From contig JANQPP010000204.1 in NCBI GenBank assembly GCA_028289405.1, forward strand, positions 1-34,267: a stretch of DNA of 34,267 nucleotides. The letters run 5' to 3'. This stretch comes from Pirellulales bacterium (lineage in GTDB: Bacteria > Planctomycetota > Planctomycetia > Pirellulales > JANQPP01). Position 1 is the stretch's first letter; each line of letters opens with the position of its first letter. Below the pieces are notes generated by a model. That model had not been told where the DNA came from. It saw only the letters and a list, made by a program, of their open reading frames with translations, and did not search any database. Both the position numbers and the translations under genes were made by a program. Positions 16,647-24,482 of this stretch are shown in pieces.

Positions 16647-17379
16647 GGCACCCCTATTCTTATCGTGTGTGTCTCAGACATATCGCGCCGGCGGAGTTGG
16701 AATAGACCGATCCCAACAGCAAAAGCGACTCTACATTTCGGCCAAACGCATTCTCGAAAACCATCGCCTGTCGGCAAAGTTTGCGCGAACCGCATTCTAC
16801 TCTCATGCTCCCGACGACGCGATGATGTGCGTCGATATTTTTCGGTAATCGGTGTTCGCCTTCAAACCAGTTTCAGCAGTTAAGCGAGACGAGATCGCCA
16901 CCGACGACTGGCATCGGACGGCCTACCTCGCCATGCCGTCGACACTATTCCGCGAGGCCGTCCGGCGTCCAGATTTTCCCCAGACGTGCGGACGAGCGCG
17001 CATGAATGAACGTCGCGCCGCACAGCCGGCAATACCGGCAAAGTCTACCAGAGCGGCGGAATGCCTGTAGCAAGTGTTCGTCGGTCGAACAGGCATCACC
17101 AGTCAGATCTCCACCAACCGGTTAGCAGCACGAACGCCGCGTCGCGCCACGAAACGTCACGCATCCGTCAAGGCTTAACAGAATCGGCTCTTAATTGGCC
17201 TAGATAGACGAATTACGGCGGCTTCGAAATGAACTCGTTGACGAATGCATGCCGATTTCCGTACTGACGGCCAATTTGCAGAAGGCCAGGCGGTACCCAT
17301 TGGTGCGTTGTCACAGCCGTCGTCCAATACGGCATCAAAGTGGCAATGCTGCGGATAAGGTGTTCTCCAGGGATTCGGA
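16647..17379. other. Long divergent intergenic region (733 nt)
   Basis: No reading frame here has family features or a good ribosome site. The region separates the divergent mtoX and porin genes and must hold both promoters, but I found no convincing -35/-10 pair. It contains the nested inverted repeat at 17061-17096. A TTGACG at 17237-17242 lacks a good -10. Confidence 0.5.
17061..17096. repeat. Nested inverted repeats with alternative pairing
   Basis: Arms ATGCCTGT (17061-17068) and ACAGGCAT (17089-17096) match perfectly over 8 bp. Inside, TGTTCG (17075-17080) and CGAACA (17086-17091) also match perfectly and share three bases with the outer arm, so two alternative stems are possible. It lies about 290 nt upstream of the porin start. 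Confidence 0.4.
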
Positions 17380-17388
17380 GTGAAAAAC

Positions 17389-18774
17389 ATGAGAGTGACC
17401 AGATTCACCATGGCCATGGCGGTCGCCGGCTTGCTGCCCGCAGGCTCCGTCATGGCACAACACAGCGTGTACGAATCGTCGGTGCAGCCGACGGCCTATG
17501 AGTATGGCAGCTACTATGCTCAAGAGGAGGGCAGCGCCTCGCCGAGCGACGCGCCGCTGCCGGCGGGTGTAGAAGACGCGCCGGCCGTGTCCGACCATGG
17601 AGATTACCATGGCGAATATGGCGGATGCAGCTCTTGCGACAGCGGGTGTGACACCGGCTGTGATCCCTGCTCGTCCTGTGGCTGCGACGACGAGCCTTGG
17701 AAGCTGTTCCCCGGCAATGAATGCAGCAGCGTTTCGGCAGGCGGCTGGGTCGCCGCCGGTATCTACGGCAGTGCCCACGGCGCCAATCGGAATGGCCCCA
17801 TCGCGTTCCGCGATACCGACGAGTTCACGTTCAACCAAGTTTGGGCGTGGCTGGAACGCTCCGCCGACAATGGCGGTTGCGGCTGGGACTGGGGTTTCCG
17901 CGTCGACTATGTGTTCGGTGCTGACGGTCCCGACACGCAAGCATTCGGCGATGAAACTTGGGACTTCGGCTGGAACAGCGGCGGCGTCTATGGCTCGGCC
18001 ATCCCGCAGTTGTACGGCGTGATTCAATACAACGACTGGACTTGGAAGTTGGGCCGGTTCTACACGATCATCGGGTATGAAGTCGTCCAAGCTCCCGATA
18101 ACTTCTTCACGTCGTACGCGTATACCATGAACTATGGTGAACCCTTCACCCACATGGGTGCGTTGGGTGAATACGCCGCCAACGACAACGTGACGATTTA
18201 CGCTGGCTGGACCGCTGGCTGGGATGCCGGTTGGGAAAACGACTTCGACGCCTCGACCTTCCTCGGTGGCGTGTCGTTGACCCTCTCGGAAAACACTACC
18301 TTCACTTGGGCCGTGAATGTCGGCGACTTCGGCAATGGCCAGCCCAACAACGAAGGTGACATCTATATGAACAGCTTCGTGCTGAATACCCAACTCAGCG
18401 ACAACTTGACCTATGTGTTTCAGCACGATTTAGGAAGTAATGAAAATCAAGTGATTAATGCTCCGCCGGCGGACGTGCGGTGGCACGGCATTAACCAATA
18501 CTTGTTCTACACCATCAACGACTGCTGGACCGCCGGGGCCCGCTTCGAGTGGTTCGATGATGAAGACGGCCAACGCGTCGTGACCAACGCCGTGGGCGAT
18601 TACTACGCTCTCACGTTGGGCCTCAACTACCGCCCGAACGCGAACCTCGTGATTCGTCCCGAGATTCGTTGGGACTGGTTCGACGACGATGCCACGGCGA
18701 CGGCTTTGCCGTTCGACAACGGCACCGAGGATGAGCAGTTCTCCGGTGGTTTCGACTTCATCGTCACCTTCTAG
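17389..18774 (+). CDS. BBP2/OmpL-like outer-membrane beta-barrel porin with a cysteine cluster
   Basis: ATG 17389 has GGAG 8 nt upstream and gives 461 residues; a GTG at 17380 in frame would add three. The signal peptide ends near GSVMA. Residues about 27-75 are low-complexity and acidic. A tight cluster of seven cysteines follows at about 80-99 (CSSC, DSGC, DTGC, DPC, SSCGC). From about 110 on there are alternating aromatic strands of a beta-barrel (WTWKLGRFYTIIGYEVVQAPDNFF, ALTLGLNYRPN) and a C-terminal phenylalanine (FIVTF), as in outer-membrane proteins. It matches the putative beta-barrel porin-2 family of planctomycetes. Codon choice is more uniform (many GGC, GAC, TTC) than in neighbours, as expected for an abundant protein. 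Confidence 0.85.
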   Translation: MRVTRFTMAMAVAGLLPAGSVMAQHSVYESSVQPTAYEYGSYYAQEEGSASPSDAPLPAGVEDAPAVSDHGDYHGEYGGCSSCDSGCDTGCDPCSSCGCDDEPWKLFPGNECSSVSAGGWVAAGIYGSAHGANRNGPIAFRDTDEFTFNQVWAWLERSADNGGCGWDWGFRVDYVFGADGPDTQAFGDETWDFGWNSGGVYGSAIPQLYGVIQYNDWTWKLGRFYTIIGYEVVQAPDNFFTSYAYTMNYGEPFTHMGALGEYAANDNVTIYAGWTAGWDAGWENDFDASTFLGGVSLTLSENTTFTWAVNVGDFGNGQPNNEGDIYMNSFVLNTQLSDNLTYVFQHDLGSNENQVINAPPADVRWHGINQYLFYTINDCWTAGARFEWFDDEDGQRVVTNAVGDYYALTLGLNYRPNANLVIRPEIRWDWFDDDATATALPFDNGTEDEQFSGGFDFIVTF

Positions 18775-18887
18775 GACTTGCTAACCGAGGGCGGCGTCCC
18801 TCAAGTTTGCCTGGAGAATCGCACGCGAGCCGAACTCGCGCACGGCCATGCGGTCGGACACGAACGCATGGTGACATGTTGCACTCC

Positions 18888-18930
18888 GCGTGAGGCCATC
18901 AGTCGAATTTCGGCTGGTGGCCTTTCACGC
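18888..18930. terminator. Strong hairpin between convergent genes
   Basis: Arm 18888-18902 (GCGTGAGGCCATCAG) pairs with 18914-18930 (CTGGTGGCC, TT bulge, TCACGC) around an 11-nt loop. It lies between the converging porin and isomerase genes and could end transcription from either side. No long T tract follows, so termination is inferred. A smaller hairpin GAGGG/CCCTC is at 18787-18802. Confidence 0.45.
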
Positions 18931-18956
18931 TTTGGCCAGCGGGTTTGACCCCGTAT

Positions 18957-19871
18957 TCAAACGTCGCAAAGTTCGACGGCCTGACGCAGTGTGGCAATCT
19001 TGTCATCGGCGCGAGGGATGAACTCGTGCCCTACGTAGCCACGATACCCGGTTTCGGCGATGGCCTTCATGATGGGCGGGTATTGGATCTCTTGGCGATC
19101 ATCCAGTTCGTTCCGGCCCGGCACGCCGGCCGTGTGATAGTGACCGATATATTCGCTGAACTTCTGGATGCGGGTAATCAAGTCCCCCTGCATGATTTGT
19201 GTGTGGTAGATATCAAATAGAATCTTCATCCGTGGAGATCCTACGCGGCGGCAGACTTCCACGCCCCATTCGATGCGGTCCGCTTGATAGCCTGGGTGCC
19301 CTTTCATCTCCACATCCACGCGGGAATTGAGCACCTCCAAGCAAAGATTGACTCCCTTTTTCTCCGCGTAACCGATGATCTTCTTGGCGCCGTCGACGGT
19401 GTTGGCCAACCCCTTTTCGTCGGTGAGCCCTTCCCGCATCCCGGAGAAGGTGATCACGTTGGGAAAACCGGCCGCGGAAGTGGCGTCAATCGACTGGCGG
19501 AGTTTCTCCAGGCATTCGTCGTGGTGTTCCTTGTGATTCAAACCGCGCATGAAACCATGGCTGGAAGTGATCGCGCACACGAGCCCCATTTCCTTGAGCA
19601 GCGGCCAATGCTCAGGATCCACGAGTTCCACCGAGTGCATGCCGAGTGCCGCGGCGGCGCGAGCCAATTCCTCCACGGGCATGGGCCGGAAACACCAATG
19701 GCAGACCGATTGTAAGATTCGCCCTCGGCGTTCCGCCGGAGCAGCCGCCGGCTCTTCCGCCGCGTGAGACAGCTTGCTGCCGCAGGCCATGCCCGCCACG
19801 CTAGCCGAGAGCCACTGACGTCGATTCCAGGCCGAGTATTGCTGCTTCTGAGACATGATTTTCCGCCGCAT
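18957..19871 (-). CDS. Tat-exported hydroxypyruvate isomerase-like TIM-barrel protein
   Basis: The 304-residue protein begins with a twin-arginine signal (NRRQWLSASVAGMACG). The rest is an AP-endonuclease-2/xylose-isomerase-like TIM barrel. Candidate metal ligands in family positions are E179 (LCLEVLNS), D220 (ILFDIYH), H246 (GHYHTAG) and E283 (YVGHEFIP). HTAGVPGRNELDD and IQYPPIMKAI are characteristic of the hydroxypyruvate isomerase branch. The natural substrate of exported planctomycete members is unknown; ketose or hydroxypyruvate isomerisation is a guess from the family. The start could be 19871 or the ATG at 19856, as neither has a strong ribosome site. It stands as a single gene. Confidence 0.85.
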   Translation of the reverse strand: MRRKIMSQKQQYSAWNRRQWLSASVAGMACGSKLSHAAEEPAAAPAERRGRILQSVCHWCFRPMPVEELARAAAALGMHSVELVDPEHWPLLKEMGLVCAITSSHGFMRGLNHKEHHDECLEKLRQSIDATSAAGFPNVITFSGMREGLTDEKGLANTVDGAKKIIGYAEKKGVNLCLEVLNSRVDVEMKGHPGYQADRIEWGVEVCRRVGSPRMKILFDIYHTQIMQGDLITRIQKFSEYIGHYHTAGVPGRNELDDRQEIQYPPIMKAIAETGYRGYVGHEFIPRADDKIATLRQAVELCDV

Positions 19872-19957
19872 CTTCAGGATTCATGAATTGGGAAACCGTA
19901 GCTCCCCAATGTATGCCTGGATGCATGGCAAAGCAAATCTCTTCCGCGACATTCAAA

Positions 19958-20668
19958 TCAAGCCCGAAGGCCACTTGCCGCGCGAAAAGTCCCCAGCGTG
20001 AGCAGGGTCACGACCATGAGCAGCCAGGTTGCCGGTTCGGGCACGGCGACCTCTGACGTGAAGAGATGTTCCTTGAGCACACGAAAATCTTTTAAGTCGA
20101 TCCGGCCATCTTCCGTAAAGTCCCCCTGGGCACGTGTCCCCTGCTCACCAAAGTGGCTGCGCAAGATTTTGAAGTCATCGACATTGACTTGGCAGTCCCC
20201 ATCCGCGTCCCCCGTCATGTAGTCCGCGCAAGTGACTTCCGCGGGCAGTACCACCAGATGGGCATCCAAAACATCCAGGGAACTGCGGAAGTCGAACCGA
20301 TAGTCGAATCGATCTCCGCTCACGGCATATTCCCATTCGATGCGTTCCCCTCGCGGCGCGTTGAAAACCTGGCGGACCAATTCGTCATTGACGAAAACGC
20401 GCACAAATTCGTTGACCACTTCGAATTCTCGATCGGTCTGCACGGAGAAACGTACCTTCCAATTCGCGTCGGACGGCAAGGCGATGGTACCCTCCACGTT
20501 TCCGGACATACGGTCCGCCAGACGCACTCCGCCGGTCATGGATGGCGGCTCGATCACATTGAGGGACGACGTCTGCCCCGACCACCAATCGGCGGAAATG
20601 CGGGCCGCGATTCCCGTAGAAATTGAACAATGCGCGGCGACAACTGCGAACAACACCTGGCGGATCAT
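19958..20668 (-). CDS. PEP-CTERM protein with an EF-hand (dockerin-like) pair
   Basis: AAGGAGG lies 9 nt before the ATG at 20668, which supports this start over the GTG at 20677 that abuts the site; the protein has 236 residues. A signal peptide (VLFAVVAAHCSISTGIAA) is followed by about 110 residues of beta-rich sequence resembling a carbohydrate- or ligand-binding sandwich, not assigned to a family. An EF-hand pair (DADGDCQVNVDDFKILRSHF and EDGRIDLKDFRVLKEHL) precedes the sorting tail VPEPATWLLMVVTLLTLG and a basic end. PEP-CTERM tails are processed by exosortase during export to the surface or matrix. No exosortase gene lies in this window. Confidence 0.85.
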   Translation of the reverse strand: MIRQVLFAVVAAHCSISTGIAARISADWWSGQTSSLNVIEPPSMTGGVRLADRMSGNVEGTIALPSDANWKVRFSVQTDREFEVVNEFVRVFVNDELVRQVFNAPRGERIEWEYAVSGDRFDYRFDFRSSLDVLDAHLVVLPAEVTCADYMTGDADGDCQVNVDDFKILRSHFGEQGTRAQGDFTEDGRIDLKDFRVLKEHLFTSEVAVPEPATWLLMVVTLLTLGTFRAASGLRA

Positions 20669-20888
20669 GCGAATCACCCTCCTTGGTTCAACGGGCGCCC
20701 CTTGCTGCCGTGCGCTCGGATCACGCGGCGCGACACCCTCATTGGTTTCGCGACCGACGTTCCGACGGCCCGCAACGCCTCACGGCGGTGCGGCACGCGG
20801 CAGCGGGAAGGCAGTCTAGTTCAAGGGACGGCGGCAAGAAAATACCGATTTGGTGTCCGTCGCGATTGTGAGAATCGTGTTCAAGCGG

Positions 20889-21515
20889 TTACTGCCCGGG
20901 AACCGTGTCGCTGCTTCTCCAACAGTACCAGCTAGCCAAGCTTGCGTAGGGCCGCCAGGGAGCCGCCAGTTCAGTGACCGTCGCGTGATTCGGCAACGCG
21001 GGCAAACCGTAGAGATCTCGCATGGCCGAGCGTAGTCCTAAATCATCGTGCGGTAGCACGTCGGGACGTCCCAAGTGAAAGATGAGGAACATCTGCGCGG
21101 TCCAGCAGCCGATGCCTTTAACCACGACAAGCTCTTCGATGACGCCCTCGTCCGAAAGTTTCGGAAGTCTCCGCAAGGAGACCGTGTTGTCCAAAATCTT
21201 CGCGGACAAGTCATGAAGATATCGGGATTTTTGCGGAGAAATCCCCGCGGATCGAAGTTCTTCCGCCGACAAATCGGCAATGCGGCTCGGCTTGATACCC
21301 TCGGGGCGCGTCAGCATCTCCAGCCTCCGCCAAATCGAGCGAGCCGCCGAGGTGGATATCTGCTGGGAGACAATGGCACGGACCAGCATCGGGAAAGGGC
21401 CGTCCCTACGCTGAAACTTAAAAGGCCCTATTTGTTGGATCACTTTTTTGAGGACGGGGTCCGCCGCCTTCAAATGACGCGTCGCGCGACGCACCAAGGA
21501 TTCATCCCACGGCAT
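20889..21515 (-). CDS. DNA-3-methyladenine glycosylase II (AlkA/HhH-GPD family)
   Basis: This 208-residue protein has the HhH-GPD fold: the N-terminal FPMLVRAIVSQQIS, the helix-hairpin-helix VVKGIGCWTAQMFLIF (about 132-147) and PHDDLGLRSAM, with D158 in the place of the catalytic aspartate of AlkA. It should excise alkylated bases in the cytoplasm as the first step of base excision repair. It lacks the extra N-terminal domain of E. coli AlkA, like many single-domain relatives. It sits 60 nt downstream of the metzincin gene on the same strand; the functions seem unrelated. The C-terminal 10 residues are poorly conserved in appearance (SSDTVPGQ). Confidence 0.9.
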   Translation of the reverse strand: MPWDESLVRRATRHLKAADPVLKKVIQQIGPFKFQRRDGPFPMLVRAIVSQQISTSAARSIWRRLEMLTRPEGIKPSRIADLSAEELRSAGISPQKSRYLHDLSAKILDNTVSLRRLPKLSDEGVIEELVVVKGIGCWTAQMFLIFHLGRPDVLPHDDLGLRSAMRDLYGLPALPNHATVTELAAPWRPYASLASWYCWRSSDTVPGQ

Positions 21516-21575
21516 GTCCGATGCCTCGTTAAGCTTTCCAATGCGTGCCGATGAGACTTTCCGAATTTCCGTGCT

Positions 21576-23366
21576 TCACGAGTTGTCTTCCGCCAACCTC
21601 GTACGCGGAGCCTGGAACCCGGGCAATTCGGCAATGCGTTGTTTAATCTCGTCTCGCTTGGACGAAAAACGCCGATCGGTGGTCGAGCCGAACGCCTCGC
21701 GAAAAGATGCCTGGGAAAGCCCTTCGGGAAGGCCCGAGGGGCCAAGCACGAAGCTTTCGACATTGAATTGTCGGGAAATCTGGTCCAAGGTCAGCGTGCC
21801 GTTGCGTAGCTCTTCCGCGAAACGAATACCGCTCAAGTCAGCCGCCAAATCGGCGAAACTGAAACCACTTCCGCCCCGGGAATCGGAAACTTCCTTGAAG
21901 ATGCCCACCGTTTCCGCACCCCGAGACCCCATGAGCACGACCAAAGCGGAGGAAACGACGAAATGTTGCAACAGGTCGTGCCGGCCATGCATTTTGGGAA
22001 TCCCCAAGTCGCGCAAGCGTTGCTCACGTTCTTGGTCCGACTCGATGGAACGGTAAACCTTTCCGACATGCAGGCTGAGAGGGCTCTTGCGAACCGTGTT
22101 CGAGCGGTCCAAGGATACGGCCAGGCCCACCAAAAAGGCGTTCACGGCCACCTTTTCGGGCAGTTCGGCGGCTGCCGCGGCCGCACTCCGCACATACCGT
22201 TCGGTCAGCCGATCGCCAGAAAGAACTTCCCCTCCCACGCCTCGGCGGGACTGGGCAGAGCGGGAAATGGCGTCGACAACCAGCCGGGCTCCCTCGGCCA
22301 GCGGTGTCGCCCCCGCGCGGCGTAAAATGCGTCCGAACTGGGCCGCGGCAGGATCACCGGGTAAGGCTCGATCGACGGCCGCATAAATCTCGCGCAACTG
22401 GAGCTTAGCCCGGGGGGACAATTCGTCGAAATTCTTGATCCGGTGACGCCGCATCTCTTCCGCTACCATGCTCATGATGAGCGTGTTGACGGGATCGAAG
22501 GTCACCAAAAAATTCGCCGATCGCGCCTGACGGTCGCCAAGCACGGGCCGCATCACCGAAGTGGGCTCCGGACTATGTGTCGCTCCCAGGAAATGGCCGA
22601 CTTCATGGAGCAAGACCTCCATGCGTTCGGACTCACTTACATGCTTGGACCATTCACGGATCAAAATGTGTTTTTTCAGCGGACCGCGTGTCCCGCCCAA
22701 ATTGGTACGTCCTTTGGGAATCGTATACTGGCTCGTGAAACCGATGGCCAACCTGGCGGGAGATGCCTCGACTTCCTGTTCGAATTCACGCAGCGAAAGA
22801 GGGAAATCGTTCAGCCGGTCATCCGATTCCCATTTTCCAAACGCCACGACCTCGAAACGGACGCCGCAATGGGCGTCCACGATCTTCGATACGCGTTCCA
22901 TGCGCTTCCGGAGTTTTTCTTGCCAGAACCGCGGCGTGGAAGGGTCATTCTCATCCACCAATAATTTGACCGGAATCACGACATCCGGCCCTTGCCGTCC
23001 AAACTGCGTGGCGTAAACCGGTTTTCCGGCGCGTACCTCTCCCCCTTCGCGAAAGCCGATCTGATGCAAATCGATGCCGCCGGCTTCGGTCCCATGAAAA
23101 AAATGCGCGGAATTGACATCCACGTCGTAGGCGCGTGGCACCCCGTTGTCGCGGAAAACGACTTGGAGCGCCCCATCAGTGGTCGTGGAGTAAGTTTTAC
23201 CCTGCGCCAACCGGCCACTCAGTTTTTTGCCACCAGGAACCGTTAGCCAAAACCGGACTTCCCCTGGCGTGCGGTTAGCGAGTACGACCACCCCTCCCCG
23301 CGATTCCTCCGCCAAGGAACAGACCATTAGAAGAAATATAAGGAGTACAGCCGAAATGGTTCTCAT
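21576..23366 (-). CDS. Secreted metzincin-type zinc metalloprotease with an unassigned C-terminal half
   Basis: The 596-residue protein starts with a signal peptide (ISAVLLIFLLMVCSLA). A beta-rich N-terminal region of about 130 residues precedes the catalytic domain. HEVGHFLGATH at residues 254-264 is the full metzincin zinc site HExxHxxGxxH, and SVMRP (Met 272) is the Met-turn. It should cleave proteins outside the cytoplasm. Residues 300-596 are helical, without a family I recognise; a stretch with FVVSSALVVLMGSRGAETVG could be a hydrophobic helix. It lies between rpsD and the glycosylase gene on the same strand. No clear ribosome site precedes the ATG. Confidence 0.82.
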   Translation of the reverse strand: MRTISAVLLIFLLMVCSLAEESRGGVVVLANRTPGEVRFWLTVPGGKKLSGRLAQGKTYSTTTDGALQVVFRDNGVPRAYDVDVNSAHFFHGTEAGGIDLHQIGFREGGEVRAGKPVYATQFGRQGPDVVIPVKLLVDENDPSTPRFWQEKLRKRMERVSKIVDAHCGVRFEVVAFGKWESDDRLNDFPLSLREFEQEVEASPARLAIGFTSQYTIPKGRTNLGGTRGPLKKHILIREWSKHVSESERMEVLLHEVGHFLGATHSPEPTSVMRPVLGDRQARSANFLVTFDPVNTLIMSMVAEEMRRHRIKNFDELSPRAKLQLREIYAAVDRALPGDPAAAQFGRILRRAGATPLAEGARLVVDAISRSAQSRRGVGGEVLSGDRLTERYVRSAAAAAAELPEKVAVNAFLVGLAVSLDRSNTVRKSPLSLHVGKVYRSIESDQEREQRLRDLGIPKMHGRHDLLQHFVVSSALVVLMGSRGAETVGIFKEVSDSRGGSGFSFADLAADLSGIRFAEELRNGTLTLDQISRQFNVESFVLGPSGLPEGLSQASFREAFGSTTDRRFSSKRDEIKQRIAELPGFQAPRTRLAEDNS

Positions 23367-23516
23367 GCGAATTTGGAGTTCGTGAATCGAGGTGATGTCG
23401 CGAAGAGCCTATCCCTTCAGTATACGCTGAACAGGGCCCGGTGACTCGATTCGGGTGATCGCGCACGACGGAACATCCGCTGCGACCATGATGATCGGCT
23501 GAGAAATGAGAACGAT

Positions 23517-23547
23517 CGCGCGGAAGCGTAAGTTTAACGTCCGCGCG
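23517..23547. other. GC-rich hairpin between rpsD and the protease gene
   Basis: Arms CGCGCGGA (23517-23524) and TCCGCGCG (23540-23547) pair perfectly, with an inner CGT/ACG. It lies 72-102 nt after the rpsD stop on the minus strand and could be its transcript end, though no T tract follows. Confidence 0.4.
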
Positions 23548-23618
23548 CCAATTTCGAGGAGCGCCGATTATGGTCTAACCGCTGGAGGATTGCGAGAAAA
23601 AAGGCCTTCGCGGTATGG

Positions 23619-24227
23619 TCAGCGAGACAGGAATTCGATCACGAAACCGATATTCAGCGGCAAACTGATGTCTTCGTGAGCCGGAAGCTGCGTCACGCTA
23701 GCACTAAGCTGATCTTTTTCCGTCGTAATCCAGACGGGAGGATCGCCCGATTGATCGGCTAGGACGCTGCGATAGAGTGTCTGTAGATTGCCCCGCGGCT
23801 TGACATTAATGATGTCACCCGCTTCTACCAAGTAGGAGGGCACATCCACTTTGCGGCCATTGACTTGAAAATGCCCGTGAGCGATCCCTTGACGTGCTTG
23901 GGGGCGCGTGAGCGTGAAACCCGCACGACGGATGACATTATCCAGACGCCGTTCACAGAGCAGCAGGAGGTTATCGCCGGTGTTGCCAGCCTGACGCCGT
24001 GCCATGTTGAAGAACCGCCGCAATTGCGTTTCACTGAGGCCGTAGTAGTACTTGACCTTCTGCTTCTCCATCATCTGCAAGCCGTAGTTGCTGGTCTTGC
24101 CCCGGCGGGTGTGCATGCCCGGCGGATTGGGACGCCGCTCCGCGGCACGGACCGCTCCCGCACCCTCGAAGATGATGCTATTAAGTCGCCGGTTAATTTT
24201 TGCCTTGGGACCGGTGTAGTGGGCCAT
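23619..24227 (-). CDS. rpsD: 30S ribosomal protein S4
   Basis: This 202-residue protein is full length for S4. The N-terminal domain contains RRLNSIIFEG, PNPPGMHTRRGKTSNYGLQMMEKQKVKYYYGLSE and FFNMARRQ. The S4 RNA-binding fold follows (CERRLDNVIRRAGFTLTRPQARQGIAHGHFQVNGRKVDVPSYLVEAGD). It binds 16S rRNA early in assembly of the small subunit. The N-terminus lacks zinc-binding cysteines, so it is the zinc-free form. It is not next to rpsM, rpsK, rpoA or rplQ, its usual partners, and appears as a single-gene unit here. GAGGA precedes the ATG at 24227. Confidence 0.97.
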   Translation of the reverse strand: MAHYTGPKAKINRRLNSIIFEGAGAVRAAERRPNPPGMHTRRGKTSNYGLQMMEKQKVKYYYGLSETQLRRFFNMARRQAGNTGDNLLLLCERRLDNVIRRAGFTLTRPQARQGIAHGHFQVNGRKVDVPSYLVEAGDIINVKPRGNLQTLYRSVLADQSGDPPVWITTEKDQLSASVTQLPAHEDISLPLNIGFVIEFLSR

Positions 24228-24305
24228 GCGGCAACGTTCCTCACTCTATGAATGCATTCAGAAAGCCACGGCCTCGCAGCTCCGCCGTGAAAAATCGAGC
24301 CCATT

Positions 24306-24334
24306 ATTTTGCCGACTTCATTCCCGATTGTCCA
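24306..24334 (-). promoter_or_regulatory. Possible rpsD promoter
   Basis: On the minus strand TGGACA (24329-24334), a 17-nt spacer and CAAAAT (24306-24311) lie about 80 nt before the rpsD ATG. A 10-bp palindrome GAATGCATTC (24250-24259) lies between them and the start. Confidence 0.4.
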
Positions 24335-24472
24335 GATCAGCGAATGGCGGGAAGGGGCAAAAAAGCGAATTTTCCGAAACTTGTGCCGACGAACAAGGGC
24401 CGCGGTAGCCGGCAGGAGGGCCTCAAGTGGAGATCGCAATATGTAGTGATTCTCACAATTGCTTCGGCTCGT

Positions 24473-24477
24473 GGAGG
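24473..24477 (+). promoter_or_regulatory. Ribosome binding site deciding the start of the PEP-CTERM/LTD-like gene
   Basis: GGAGG at 24473-24477 lies 5 nt before ATG 24483. The later in-frame ATG at 24555 has only AGGA 11 nt upstream. Confidence 0.5.
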
Positions 24478-24482
24478 TTAAA

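Noticed and set aside
17230..17280. TTGACG-based porin promoter
   Set aside because: The hexamer at the correct spacing (GTACTG) is a poor -10.
16647..17379. Small ORFs of 70-115 residues in the mtoX-porin gap
   Set aside because: They lack ribosome sites, domain signatures and codon bias; they appear to be chance frames.
23590..23618. Terminator directly after rpsD (AAGGCC followed by T run on the minus strand)
   Set aside because: The possible stem is only about 4 bp; too weak to call.
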